The position numbers and the translations under genes were made by a program. Shown one piece after another: positions 31,097 through 38,915 of a stretch of 51,185 nucleotides of DNA. Under the pieces are notes generated by a model. The model searched no databases. It saw nothing but the letters and a program-made list of their open reading frames with translations, and was not told where the DNA came from. Within the stretch, counting starts at the first letter, position 1. The number at the start of each line of letters is the position of its first letter. Origin of the DNA: Streptomyces scabichelini (GTDB lineage: Bacteria > Actinomycetota > Actinomycetes > Streptomycetales > Streptomycetaceae); assembly GCF_011045015.1 (NCBI RefSeq), contig NZ_JAAKZY010000060.1:1-51185 (forward strand). The letters run 5' to 3'.

Positions 31097-32597
31097 GTGC
31101 GGCCTCCTCTTGGGGAGTGTGTGAGGGGAGCGGGGGCAGCGGAGTGCCGGACGTTCCCAGGGGGAGGTCCACCTTGACTTCCGTGCCTCCGTGCTCCCCT
31201 CGGTGCAGCTGGATGCCCGCGCCTATCGACGTCGCGCGTTCCAGCATTCCCAGCAGACCGAAGTGGCCGGATTTCGTCAGGTGTTGTACGTCATCGAGGG
31301 ATACGGACGTGCCGGTTCCGTCGTCTCGTACGGTCAGGTGCAGTGTCGAGGTGTTGTCGGATTCGGATTCGGATTCGGCTTCGAGGGTTACCTCCACCGC
31401 CGTCGCGTCCCTCGCGTGCCGGTGTGTGTTCTCCAGTGCCTCCGAGAGGATGGCGAGGAGTTGGTCGGCTGCTCCGGGAGGGAGTACGAGGGTGGGGGCT
31501 GCCCTGTAGGCGAGCGTCGCCTTGGTGCCCGTACGGGATTCGAAGTCCTCCACCCTGGATGTCAGTTCCGTTCGCAGGTCCGTGGGTGGGCTCGACAGGG
31601 CTGTGTGGTGGCGGAGATCCGTCAGGACGTCCCTGGACTCCGCCGCCGCGCGGCGGGCCGCGCTCGCCACCGCCGTCGCCTGGTCCTTCAGCACACGCGG
31701 ATCCGTGTCGTGGTCGGCGGAGACCGCGAGTGCCTCGGCCGCCAGGGACAGGCCGTGCAGGGTCTTGGCCACCGAATCGTGCATCTCGCGGGCGAGCCGG
31801 GCCCGTTCGGACTCGACGGCCTCGGCGACGGCGAGGCGGGAGTTGGCCTCCGCGAGCGCCTGGCTGGCCGTACCGAAGTGGAACATCAGATTGCGGAGGG
31901 TTACGCCGATGATGCCGGCCGCGATGCAGAAACCGGCGACGAGGAGGGTGCTGGCGCCGGCGCCGGGGCGGTGTTCCCAGGCCCTGAACACCGTGAGCAG
32001 GACGACGAGTTGGAGGCCCGTGAAGATGCCGGAGCCGCGCCAGCCGTACAGCAGGCCGGAGAGGAGGGGGGTGCAGACGGCCGCGTACGCGAGGGGGGAG
32101 GCGGGAGATGCCGTCAGCAGGAGTACCGCGCCGAAGACCAGGTCCACCGCCATGAGGGTGGGGTGGGCGAGGAGGCGGGGGGCGAAGCGGTCCCAGTCCC
32201 TGAGCATGGCGTACGAGCCCATGACGCCGAGGACGGCTGCCGCGAGCACTCCGTAGCGGGGTGGGCCGTCCGTCGCGTTGGCCATCGCGAAGGGGGCGCC
32301 GATCGCGATCAGGGTCAGGCGGACTGCGAAGGCCTGGCGGCACAGGGCCTGCAAGGCGTTGAGTTGAAGGCGGAGGCTGCCAGGCGCTGCCGCGTCCTCT
32401 GCGAAGTAGCCTGCGGCTCGCTTGGCGAGGGGGACAGTTTGGACGCTGCGGGTCCGTTGTGGCTTGTCGCGCCGTTCCCCGCGCCCCTGACGGGGCAAGG
32501 CAGTTCGGACAGTGCCGGTCCGTTGTGGCTTGTCGCGCCGTTCCCCGCGCCCCTGATGGGGCGCTCCAGCCGAGCTCTGCTTCCATAGGCCAGCCAT
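31089..32597 (-). CDS. Sensor histidine kinase with repeat-derived N-terminus
   Basis: This is a 502-aa HisKA_3-type kinase. About six hydrophobic segments lie between residues 85 and 240. The dimerisation helix holds the phosphorylated His in RARLAREMHDSVAKTLHGL, and the ATPase domain has EALENTHRHARDA and DDGTGTS motifs. Residues about 13-50 are two copies of a 22-aa unit (QGRGERRDKPQRT core), translated from a dispersed intergenic DNA repeat. The ATG starts one base after the tadC stop and is the only normal start before Met104, so this extension is probably translated. It pairs with the overlapping response regulator. Confidence 0.88.
   Translation of the reverse strand: MAGLWKQSSAGAPHQGRGERRDKPQRTGTVRTALPRQGRGERRDKPQRTRSVQTVPLAKRAAGYFAEDAAAPGSLRLQLNALQALCRQAFAVRLTLIAIGAPFAMANATDGPPRYGVLAAAVLGVMGSYAMLRDWDRFAPRLLAHPTLMAVDLVFGAVLLLTASPASPLAYAAVCTPLLSGLLYGWRGSGIFTGLQLVVLLTVFRAWEHRPGAGASTLLVAGFCIAAGIIGVTLRNLMFHFGTASQALAEANSRLAVAEAVESERARLAREMHDSVAKTLHGLSLAAEALAVSADHDTDPRVLKDQATAVASAARRAAAESRDVLTDLRHHTALSSPPTDLRTELTSRVEDFESRTGTKATLAYRAAPTLVLPPGAADQLLAILSEALENTHRHARDATAVEVTLEAESESESDNTSTLHLTVRDDGTGTSVSLDDVQHLTKSGHFGLLGMLERATSIGAGIQLHRGEHGGTEVKVDLPLGTSGTPLPPLPSHTPQEEAAHA
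32435..32562 (-). repeat. Dispersed repeat in tandem, in frame within the kinase gene
   Basis: Two near-identical 62-bp units (32435-32496 and 32501-32562) have a 66-bp period, exactly 22 codons. Both contain GGGGCGCGGGGAACGGCGCG (minus strand) plus CGACAAGCCACAACGGAC. They belong to the same family as the intergenic copy at 23618-23665. Confidence 0.88.
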
Positions 32598-32598
32598 C

Positions 32599-33489
32599 TC
32601 AACGCCCCAGAATCGAGCCGAAGTTCGTTCCCGACCCCAAGAACATCCCCGTGGCGATGAGGATCATCGTGGCCGGGAGCATGAAGACGAGGGTGACCAT
32701 CGTGGCCTTGGGGATTGTTTTGGCGGCGCGGCGGCGGGAGTTCTGGGCGTCTGTCCTTCTCATGTCCGTGGCCAGTTGGATGAGGGTTTCCGCGATCGGG
32801 GAGCCCAGTTCCTCGCCCTGCTGTAGGGCCGAGACGAACTGGGCTACCTGCTCGGACGAGTTGCGCTTGCGGAGTTCGTCGAAGGCCTGGCGGCGGCTGA
32901 CGCCCATGTCCATCTGGCGCAACGTGATCCTCAACTCATCCGCCCACGGGCCCTCGTAGTGGTCCGCCACCCGGTCCAGGGCCTGGCGGAAGCCGAGGCC
33001 CGCCGAGACCACGACCGCCAGGACGTCCAGGAAGTCCGGGAGGGTGCGGTCGATGACTTCCTTGCGTTCGCGGATGGCCTGCCAGATGAGGGCGTCGGCG
33101 GCCAGCAGGCCGAAGGCCAGGGTCAGCACGGCGAACAGGAGCTGTCCGTTCGTGAAGAAGACCAGTCCGAGTACGACGCCGAAGAGGCCGTAGACCGCGC
33201 GGCGGGCCGCGTAACGGTTGAGGGTGAGGCCGCCTGGGTTGCCCGCCATGTCGATGCGGCGGCGCTTGGCGTCGACGCGGCGCGGGCCCATCAGGCGCAG
33301 GACGAGGGGCGCGAAGCGCATGCCGAGGCGGTCGACGGCGGAGTCGGCCTTCGAGACGCGGGTGGATCCGACCTCCAGGGCGAGGGCCAGGTCGCCCGGG
33401 AGCTTGGCCTCCGCGCGGATCATACGGATGCCGAGGAAGAGGCCCGCGACGGCGAGGCCGGTCAGTGCGGCGAGCAGTAAGGCCAGCAA
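32599..33489 (-). CDS. tadC: Tad pilus platform protein TadC (T2SSF domain)
   Basis: The 296-aa membrane protein has an N-terminal helix, two central helices (AVYGLFGVVLGLVFFTNGQLLF and following), the soluble T2SSF domain with DFLDVLAVVVSAGLGFRQAL and MDMGVSRRQAFDELRKRN, and a C-terminal helix. With TadB it forms the inner-membrane platform on which the CpaF ATPase acts. The start is TTG 33489 after GAGGGGGAG. Codon 4 is TTA (33478-33480), which would make translation depend on the bldA tRNA from the first residues. It is 12 bases behind tadB and one base ahead of the kinase gene. Confidence 0.88.
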   Translation of the reverse strand: MLALLLAALTGLAVAGLFLGIRMIRAEAKLPGDLALALEVGSTRVSKADSAVDRLGMRFAPLVLRLMGPRRVDAKRRRIDMAGNPGGLTLNRYAARRAVYGLFGVVLGLVFFTNGQLLFAVLTLAFGLLAADALIWQAIRERKEVIDRTLPDFLDVLAVVVSAGLGFRQALDRVADHYEGPWADELRITLRQMDMGVSRRQAFDELRKRNSSEQVAQFVSALQQGEELGSPIAETLIQLATDMRRTDAQNSRRRAAKTIPKATMVTLVFMLPATMILIATGMFLGSGTNFGSILGR

Positions 33490-33501
33490 CGTAACTCCCC
33501 C

Positions 33502-34440
33502 TCACACTTCGATCTTGCCGAGGCGGCGGATGACGAAGAAGCCGACCGTGTAGAGGCCCATGGCGATGAGGACCAGGACCTGGCCTACCGGGGAGCCTGT
33601 CACTCGGGCCAGGGCGCCCTCGTTCGAGGAGTTGATGAGCAAGAGCGAGCCGAGGCCTAGTAGCGGGACCGTGAAGGCGGTCGCGTTGACCTCGGAGAGC
33701 ATCGTGCGGACCTCGCGGCGGGTCTCCTTGCGGTCCTCCAGGGTCTGGGTGAGGTTCCGCAGGGAGTTGACCACCGAGCCGCCCGCCTTGTTGGACAGGA
33801 CCAAGGTGGTGACCAGGACTACGAGTTCGCGGGACGGGAGGCGTTCGGCGAGTTCGCCGAGGGTGTCGTCGATGGAGCGGCCGAGGCTCAGCTGGTCCGC
33901 GACCCGGGCGAGTTCCTCGCCGGCCGGGGCCTCCAGTTCCTCCGCGGCCATCGCCAGGGCCGTACGCAGGGCGAGGCCCGCGGCGGAGGCGTTGGCCAGG
34001 AGGCGGGCCACGTCGGGGAGTTGGTTGATGAAGGCCTCGATGCGTTTCTGGCGCTGGTAGTTGAGGAAGATCGCGGCGCCCCAGACGCCGATCGCGGCCG
34101 CGATGGGGCCGAAGAAGGGGGCCAGGGCGGCGGCCGCGATCAGCCACAGCGCCACGACGACGGCAGTGACGTACGTGAAGAACTCGCCCGCCGTCACGTC
34201 GAGTCCCGTCGCCGAGAGACGCAGGTGGATGGTGCGGCCCAGGCGGGTGTGGCGCAGGCGGCGGTCGACGGCCGCGAAGCGGCGGGCGCGGCCCGCGGCC
34301 GTGCGCAGCGGGCCGCCGGCGAGGCGATCGACGAGGGCCTGGCGCTGGGCGCGTCCGGACGCGTACGTGTGCACGCCCGCGACGGCGAGTGTGCCGCACA
34401 GGACGGTGGCGCCGAGGGCGAGCAGGGCGGGGTTGTTCAT
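33502..34440 (-). CDS. tadB: Tad pilus platform protein TadB (T2SSF domain)
   Basis: The 312-aa protein has an N-terminal helix (LLALGATVLCGTLAVAGV), two helices near 95-130, the T2SSF soluble domain (FINQLPDVARLLANASAAGLAL, EELARVADQLSLGRSIDDTLGEL, VLVTTLVLSNKAGGSVVNSL) and two C-terminal helices. It partners TadC. Its ATG overlaps the stop of the small repeat ORF (ATGA at 34437-34440), and AGGAG ten bases upstream can serve as its ribosome site. Confidence 0.9.
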   Translation of the reverse strand: MNNPALLALGATVLCGTLAVAGVHTYASGRAQRQALVDRLAGGPLRTAAGRARRFAAVDRRLRHTRLGRTIHLRLSATGLDVTAGEFFTYVTAVVVALWLIAAAALAPFFGPIAAAIGVWGAAIFLNYQRQKRIEAFINQLPDVARLLANASAAGLALRTALAMAAEELEAPAGEELARVADQLSLGRSIDDTLGELAERLPSRELVVLVTTLVLSNKAGGSVVNSLRNLTQTLEDRKETRREVRTMLSEVNATAFTVPLLGLGSLLLINSSNEGALARVTGSPVGQVLVLIAMGLYTVGFFVIRRLGKIEV

Positions 34441-34556
34441 GACTCGCTCCTCTCAGTCTGGTCTGTCTCTGTCTGGTCTGTCTCTGTCTCTGTCTGGTCT
34501 GCCTGGTCCGTCTTGTCTGTCTTGTCTGTCTTGTCTGTCCTGGTGGTGGGGGTCAT
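34437..34556 (-). CDS. 39-aa repeat ORF coupled between cpaF and tadB
   Basis: The frame starts with ATG overlapping the cpaF stop (ATGA, 34553-34556) and stops with TGA overlapping the tadB start (ATGA, 34437-34440). The peptide begins MTPTTR and then consists of Thr-Asp-Lys, Thr-Asp-Gln and Thr-Glu units, ending RSES. It is built from a short-sequence repeat (ACAGACAAG, ACAGACCAG, ACAGAG) whose units are all multiples of three, so copy-number change would keep the frame. No domain is recognised. It could be a coupling linker or a small hydrophilic accessory. Chance is possible but the double overlap is striking. Confidence 0.5.
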   Translation of the reverse strand: MTPTTRTDKTDKTDKTDQADQTETETDQTETDQTERSES

Positions 34557-35893
34557 CCGATGGCCTGCCTCGTCTGGAGTACGTCGATGGCCTCGGCCAC
34601 GCGGAACGCGGAAGGCAGCGGTTCGCCCGCGACGTACAGCTTCTCGGCGACCGGGCGGGGCAGCGGAAGGTGTTCGAAGTGGCCGTGGACGACGCGGTCG
34701 GGGCCGGTGGGGCGAGGGACGAAGCGGGTGACGGGGGCGATGCGGAACTGTTCCCGGCCGTGCGAGACGAGCAGGGCGATCTCGGTGACCTTGCGCGAGC
34801 CGTCGGCGTGGCGGGCGAGCTGGACGACCACGTCCACCGCGGAGTTGATCTGGTCCTTGAGGGCCTCGAAGGGGATCTGGACCTCGGACATCGAGCCGAG
34901 GGTCTGGAGGCGCATGAGGGCGTCCTCGGCGGAGTTCGCGTGCACGGTGGCCAGTGAACCGTCGTGGCCCGTCGACATGGCCTGGAGCATGTCGAGGGTC
35001 TCGCCGCCTCGGACCTCGCCGACGATGATGCGGTCGGGGCGCATACGCAGCGAGTTGCGGACCAGGTCGCGGATGGTGATCTGGCCCTTGCCCTCCACGT
35101 TCGGGGGACGGGATTCGAGGCGGATCACGTGCTCCTGCTGGAGCTGAAGCTCCGCCGAGTCCTCGATGGTGATGATGCGCTCCTGGGACGGGATGAGCCC
35201 GGAGAGCGCGTTGAGGAGGGTGGTCTTGCCCGTGCCCGTACCGCCGCTGACGATGACGTTGAAGCGGGCCCGGACGAACGCCGCGAGCAGCATCAGCATC
35301 TGCTCGTCGAGCGAGCCGAGGCCGATCAGCTCCGGGAGCGTGTACGCGCGGGGGAAGCGGCGGATCGTGAGGGTGGGGCCGGTGAGGGCGAGCGGCGGGA
35401 TGATGACGTTCACGCGCTCGCCGGTGGGGAGGCGGGCGTCGACCATGGGGTTCGACTCGTCGACGCGCCGGTTGACGGTCGAGACGATGCGCTCGATGGT
35501 CTGCATCAGCTGCTCGTTGGAGGCGAAGCGCAGGGGCAGTTGCTCCACGCGGCCCGCTCGCTCGACGAAGATCGAGTCGGGCCCGTTGACCATGATCTCG
35601 GTGATGGACGCGTCGGCGAGGAGTGGTTCGAGTACGCCGAGCCCAAGGGCCTCGTCGACGACTCGCCTGATGAGCTGGGAGCGTTCGGAGGACGAGAGGA
35701 CCGGCCCCTCGCGGCTGATGATGTGCCCGAGCACCCGCTCAAGGCGCACACGCCGCTCGGCCGCCGCGAGGCTGGACATCTCGGCCAGGTCGATCTCTTC
35801 GAGCAGCTTGGCACGGTAGACGGCGACGAGGTGGCCGTCCTCACGCGCGGCTCCGCCCTCTTCGGGGGCGGCGATACGGGCCTTGAGGCTCAT
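34553..35893 (-). CDS. cpaF: CpaF/TadA family secretion ATPase
   Basis: This 446-aa type II/IV secretion ATPase drives pilin assembly. The N-terminal helical domain (1-90) leads into ITEIMVNGPDSIFVERAG (97-114). Walker A GGTGTGKTT lies at 217-225, then the Asp box and Walker B region (RMRPDRIIVGEVRGGETLDM) and the His box GHDGSLATVHANS. The length is normal. Start: ATG 35893 after AAGGGAG. It acts in the cytoplasm on the TadB/TadC platform. A repeat-rich spacer precedes it. Confidence 0.95.
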   Translation of the reverse strand: MSLKARIAAPEEGGAAREDGHLVAVYRAKLLEEIDLAEMSSLAAAERRVRLERVLGHIISREGPVLSSSERSQLIRRVVDEALGLGVLEPLLADASITEIMVNGPDSIFVERAGRVEQLPLRFASNEQLMQTIERIVSTVNRRVDESNPMVDARLPTGERVNVIIPPLALTGPTLTIRRFPRAYTLPELIGLGSLDEQMLMLLAAFVRARFNVIVSGGTGTGKTTLLNALSGLIPSQERIITIEDSAELQLQQEHVIRLESRPPNVEGKGQITIRDLVRNSLRMRPDRIIVGEVRGGETLDMLQAMSTGHDGSLATVHANSAEDALMRLQTLGSMSEVQIPFEALKDQINSAVDVVVQLARHADGSRKVTEIALLVSHGREQFRIAPVTRFVPRPTGPDRVVHGHFEHLPLPRPVAEKLYVAGEPLPSAFRVAEAIDVLQTRQAIG

Positions 35894-35924
35894 GTCTTCA
35901 ACTCCCTTCCGGGGGAGAGTCGTT

Positions 35925-35954
35925 CGGCATCGGCATCGGCATCGGCATCGGGAT
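35925..35954. repeat. 6-bp tandem repeat CGGCAT, four copies plus variant
   Basis: Four exact CGGCAT units and one CGGGAT lie in the short gap between tadE and cpaF. On the minus strand they create ATG-CCG repeats, each a possible start for a very short frame ending just before cpaF. Confidence 0.9.
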
Positions 35955-35961
35955 CGGGGGT

Positions 35962-36357
35962 TCAGTCGTCTTCGTCATTGGGCATGGTCGCGTGGCGGAC
36001 GATGTCCAGGTCGGCCCAGTCGTCCCCCACGAACGGGATGAGGACGGGCACGTCCACGGTCACGGTGGAGGTGGTGGTGTCGCCGCCTCCCTTGGGTGCG
36101 GATACGTCCGCGTCGAGCCAGTCGCTCATCGCTGCGTACCCCGCCGCCTCCCCCGCCCCGTCCTGCGACGCGACCCGTGCCGCCGCCCGCGCCCCTGAAC
36201 CGGCCTGGTTGATCGCGTAGCCGATGAGCCCGAGCTGGATGGCGGCCATGCCGATGATGAGGAGGATGGGCAGATACCCGGCGAACTCGAGCATGGAGAC
36301 GCCTCGGTCGTCCCGAAGACGTTTCAGACGCTTGAGACGCTTCAGGAGGGGCTTCAT
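35962..36357 (-). CDS. tadE: TadE-like pseudopilin
   Basis: The 131-aa protein has a Lys/Arg-rich leader (KRLKRLKRLRDDRG), then the TadE motif GVSMLEFAGYLPILLIIGMAAIQL with the Glu near the start of the single helix, and ARAAARVAS after it. A small extracellular domain ends in an acidic tail (NDEDD). TadE proteins are pseudopilins, processed like Flp, that prime or cap the fibre. Its ATG overlaps the stop of the CpaE-type gene (ATGA at 36354-36357). Confidence 0.88.
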   Translation of the reverse strand: MKPLLKRLKRLKRLRDDRGVSMLEFAGYLPILLIIGMAAIQLGLIGYAINQAGSGARAAARVASQDGAGEAAGYAAMSDWLDADVSAPKGGGDTTTSTVTVDVPVLIPFVGDDWADLDIVRHATMPNDEDD

Positions 36358-37976
36358 CCGTCATCCCCCTCCCCCTCCAGCGCGGCCCCCGCCTCTCCGT
36401 CGACGGTCCAGTTCACGTCGAAGCCCGGGAAGAAGAGGGGTACTTGAGCCCTGACGCTGGCCTTCATGACCGCCCCGTCCACGGAGCAGCCGATCTGGGC
36501 GCCGTCCCAGGCACCCGGCAGACGCTCGCTGCCCGCGTCCTGGCAGGCACCGCCGTACGCGCCCGGAGTCACCGCGTTCGCCGCCGTGGCGGCCCTGGCC
36601 GCCTCATCCGCCGCGTTCCCCGCCAGCGAGTACGTGTAGCCGTACAACACGCACTGCCACAGGATCGTCATCACGACCAGCAACAGCGGGAACATCCCCG
36701 CGAACTCGAGCGTCACCGCGCCCCGGTCGCCGCCCTTGCGGCGCAGGGCCAGCGCGCCCCGGTCCGAGGAGGACTTGCGGCGCTTGCCGCCGCCCCCTTC
36801 CTTGGTGGCCACCAGGCCCAGCTCCCCCGCAAGACCCCACAGCGCCTGCTTCACGGTGGAGCGTGCGTCCAGGTCCTGCATGCGGCCCGCGTCGACCACG
36901 GACTGGAGTTCCTTGAAGGCGGCCGGGACCGCGGTGTGGGCCACCTTCGTGCCGGTGACCCGTTCGACGAGGGACGGCTGGATCTCCGTACCGCGGGAGA
37001 AGCGGTTGACGACCGTCAGCGTTTCCTCCGCCTTGCGGATCTGGAGGCGGTCCCACATGCGGACCATGCGTTTGGCGGCGCGGACGGCGACCACGTCGGG
37101 GGTGACGAGGAGGAGGGCCTGGTCGGCGAGTTCGACGGCGGCGGCGGTGGCCGAGTTCATCTGGGCGCCGCAGTCGACGACCACGATCTCGTAGCGGGAG
37201 CGCAGGGCGTTCAGGATCAGGCGGGCCGCCCGGTCGGTGATCTCCTCGCCGCGTTCGCCCTCGGCGGGGGCCAGGAGCAGGCCGAGCCCGGTGTCGTGGG
37301 TATAGACGGCGTCCTGGAGGACGCGTGGGTTGATGTCCGCGATACCGGCCAGGTCGGCGACGGACCTGCGGAACTGGACGTCCAGGTACGAGGCCACGTC
37401 TCCCGACTGGAGGTCCAGGTCCAGGAGAGCGACCGTACGGCCCGACGCCCGTGCGGCCAGCGCGAGCTGGACCGCCGTGACCGTCGCGCCCACGCCGCCC
37501 TTCGCCCCGGTCACCGTGACGACGGTGCCGCCGGGGCCCGCGTACAACTCCGGCGTACCGCTGCCGAGATGGCGCCGCATGCCGAGCGACCACGCCGCGG
37601 CGGCCTGGACGCGTTCGGCGAGGGCGTCGTAGCCGAGAGGCAGGCCGATGATGCCGCGGGCGCCGGAGTCCATCGCCGCGGTCAGTACGCCCGTACTGGT
37701 GTCGGCGGTGATGAGGACGACCCCGACCGCCGGGAACCGCATCACCACGTCGCGGACGACGTCCAGCGCCGGCATCGGGCCTATGCGCTCGTGGACCAGG
37801 ACGACCTCGGGCAACTCGTCGAGGGACTCCGCCGCGAGCCGCGCCAGGGTGTCCTGGAGCGCCGTGGTGTCCGGGACCGGCGCCGCGGGTTCGGCGTCGG
37901 GGAGCTGGCTCAGCAGCGTGGTGAGGGCGCGGGCGGAGTCGATGTCGCCGACGGCCGGCAGGATGCGGATGGTCAT
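36354..37976 (-). CDS. CpaE/TadZ-type ATPase fused to a TadE-like segment
   Basis: The protein is 540 aa from ATG 37976 (GAGGGA seven bases upstream). Residues 1-135 form a receiver-like domain without a clear phospho-acceptor site. Residues 150-390 are a MinD/ParA-type P-loop domain with the deviant Walker A KGGVGATVT (159-167; Ala replaces the second Lys) and LLDLDLQSGD. After a basic linker (KRRKSSSDRG) the same frame continues into a full TadE motif: GGDRGAVTLEFAGMFPLLLV (416-435), one helix and an extracellular domain. CpaE/TadZ localises the pilus machine; fusion to a pseudopilin would tether it to the membrane. No internal start with a ribosome site was found. Confidence 0.88.
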   Translation of the reverse strand: MTIRILPAVGDIDSARALTTLLSQLPDAEPAAPVPDTTALQDTLARLAAESLDELPEVVLVHERIGPMPALDVVRDVVMRFPAVGVVLITADTSTGVLTAAMDSGARGIIGLPLGYDALAERVQAAAAWSLGMRRHLGSGTPELYAGPGGTVVTVTGAKGGVGATVTAVQLALAARASGRTVALLDLDLQSGDVASYLDVQFRRSVADLAGIADINPRVLQDAVYTHDTGLGLLLAPAEGERGEEITDRAARLILNALRSRYEIVVVDCGAQMNSATAAAVELADQALLLVTPDVVAVRAAKRMVRMWDRLQIRKAEETLTVVNRFSRGTEIQPSLVERVTGTKVAHTAVPAAFKELQSVVDAGRMQDLDARSTVKQALWGLAGELGLVATKEGGGGKRRKSSSDRGALALRRKGGDRGAVTLEFAGMFPLLLVVMTILWQCVLYGYTYSLAGNAADEAARAATAANAVTPGAYGGACQDAGSERLPGAWDGAQIGCSVDGAVMKASVRAQVPLFFPGFDVNWTVDGEAGAALEGEGDDG

Positions 37977-38038
37977 CGGCCGGTCCCTCGGCCGGGCTTC
38001 GTGGGCTCCGACACAGGCTCTGAGCGCATCACGGCCTC

Positions 38039-38752
38039 CTACTTGTCCTCGTCGAGGGTGTACGAGCGGTCGTCGGGTGCGACGGCGGTGTCGGAGCCGC
38101 CCGCGACCAGGGCGAGTCGTACATGGGTCGCGAACGACTCGGCGTACGCGACGCGTTGGGTGTCGGCGGTGTCGAGGGCGAAGGTGATCGGGACCGCCTC
38201 GGTGGCGGTACGGCGGCGGTCGTCGCTGTTCTGGGACGGGTCGAGGGCGGTCAGCTTGCCCACGTCGATGACCCTGGCGCCCTCGACGATGACCTTCGAC
38301 TGGTCCTTGCCGGCGTCGTTCTCGGCCTCGAACGTGGCGTAGATGTTGACCCGCGCACCCGGGTTGATCTTCCCCGCCACACCGGTCGCCGCGTCGATCA
38401 TGATCGCGATCTCCTGCTGGCCGGCCTCCAGCTCGGGCCGGTCCACGATCATGTCCGTCTGGAGCAGCGAGCCCTTCTCCAGCCGGGTGACCGCGATCTT
38501 CCCGCGGATCTCGGACAGGTCGGTGACGGCGGTCGACGACAGCCACCGCTCGGGCATCGAGACCTTCTCGAACTGGTCGGACGTCAGCTCACGGTAGGGC
38601 GCGACGTCGCTCTTCAGGCGGTACGCCGCCACCTCTGGGCCGACCTTCGAGTTCACGTCGCGGATCACCGAGAGCACTCCGGCGAAGGCGCCCAGGGCGC
38701 ACAGGACCGAGAGGACCAGCAGGATGACGCCGCGGCGCTGGCGTGAGTTCAT
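38039..38752 (-). CDS. cpaB: Flp pilus assembly protein CpaB/RcpC (SAF domain)
   Basis: The 237-aa protein has an N-terminal anchor (GVILLVLSVLCALGAFAGVL), then a SAF domain (VAPYRELTSDQFEKVSMP, AVTRLEKGSLLQTDMI) and the RcpC-type barrel with INPGARVNIYATFE. In diderms it sits between membranes with the secretin. Here it is probably anchored outside the cytoplasmic membrane and interacts with wall or pilus; no secretin gene is present, as expected for a monoderm. Confidence 0.88.
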   Translation of the reverse strand: MNSRQRRGVILLVLSVLCALGAFAGVLSVIRDVNSKVGPEVAAYRLKSDVAPYRELTSDQFEKVSMPERWLSSTAVTDLSEIRGKIAVTRLEKGSLLQTDMIVDRPELEAGQQEIAIMIDAATGVAGKINPGARVNIYATFEAENDAGKDQSKVIVEGARVIDVGKLTALDPSQNSDDRRRTATEAVPITFALDTADTQRVAYAESFATHVRLALVAGGSDTAVAPDDRSYTLDEDK

Positions 38753-38842
38753 GACGCGGACAACCTCGATCGGGGGGCGGGGACAGCGGGGGTCGGGCGG
38801 TTGTGCCTGGTGCTCGGCTTCTGTGCTTGGTGCAGTTGCTGT

Positions 38843-38915
38843 GGCTCTGGCTCTGGCTCTGGCTGTTCAGGTGTACGTACGTGACTTACGTAGTGCTCTG
38901 CGGCTTACGTAGTGC
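38843..38915. repeat. Short repeats in the gap upstream of cpaB
   Basis: GGCTCT is repeated at 38843-38866 (three exact, one variant). CTTACGTAGTGC occurs exactly twice at 38885-38896 and 38904-38915, the second copy overlapping the stop of the zinc-ribbon gene. Confidence 0.85.
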
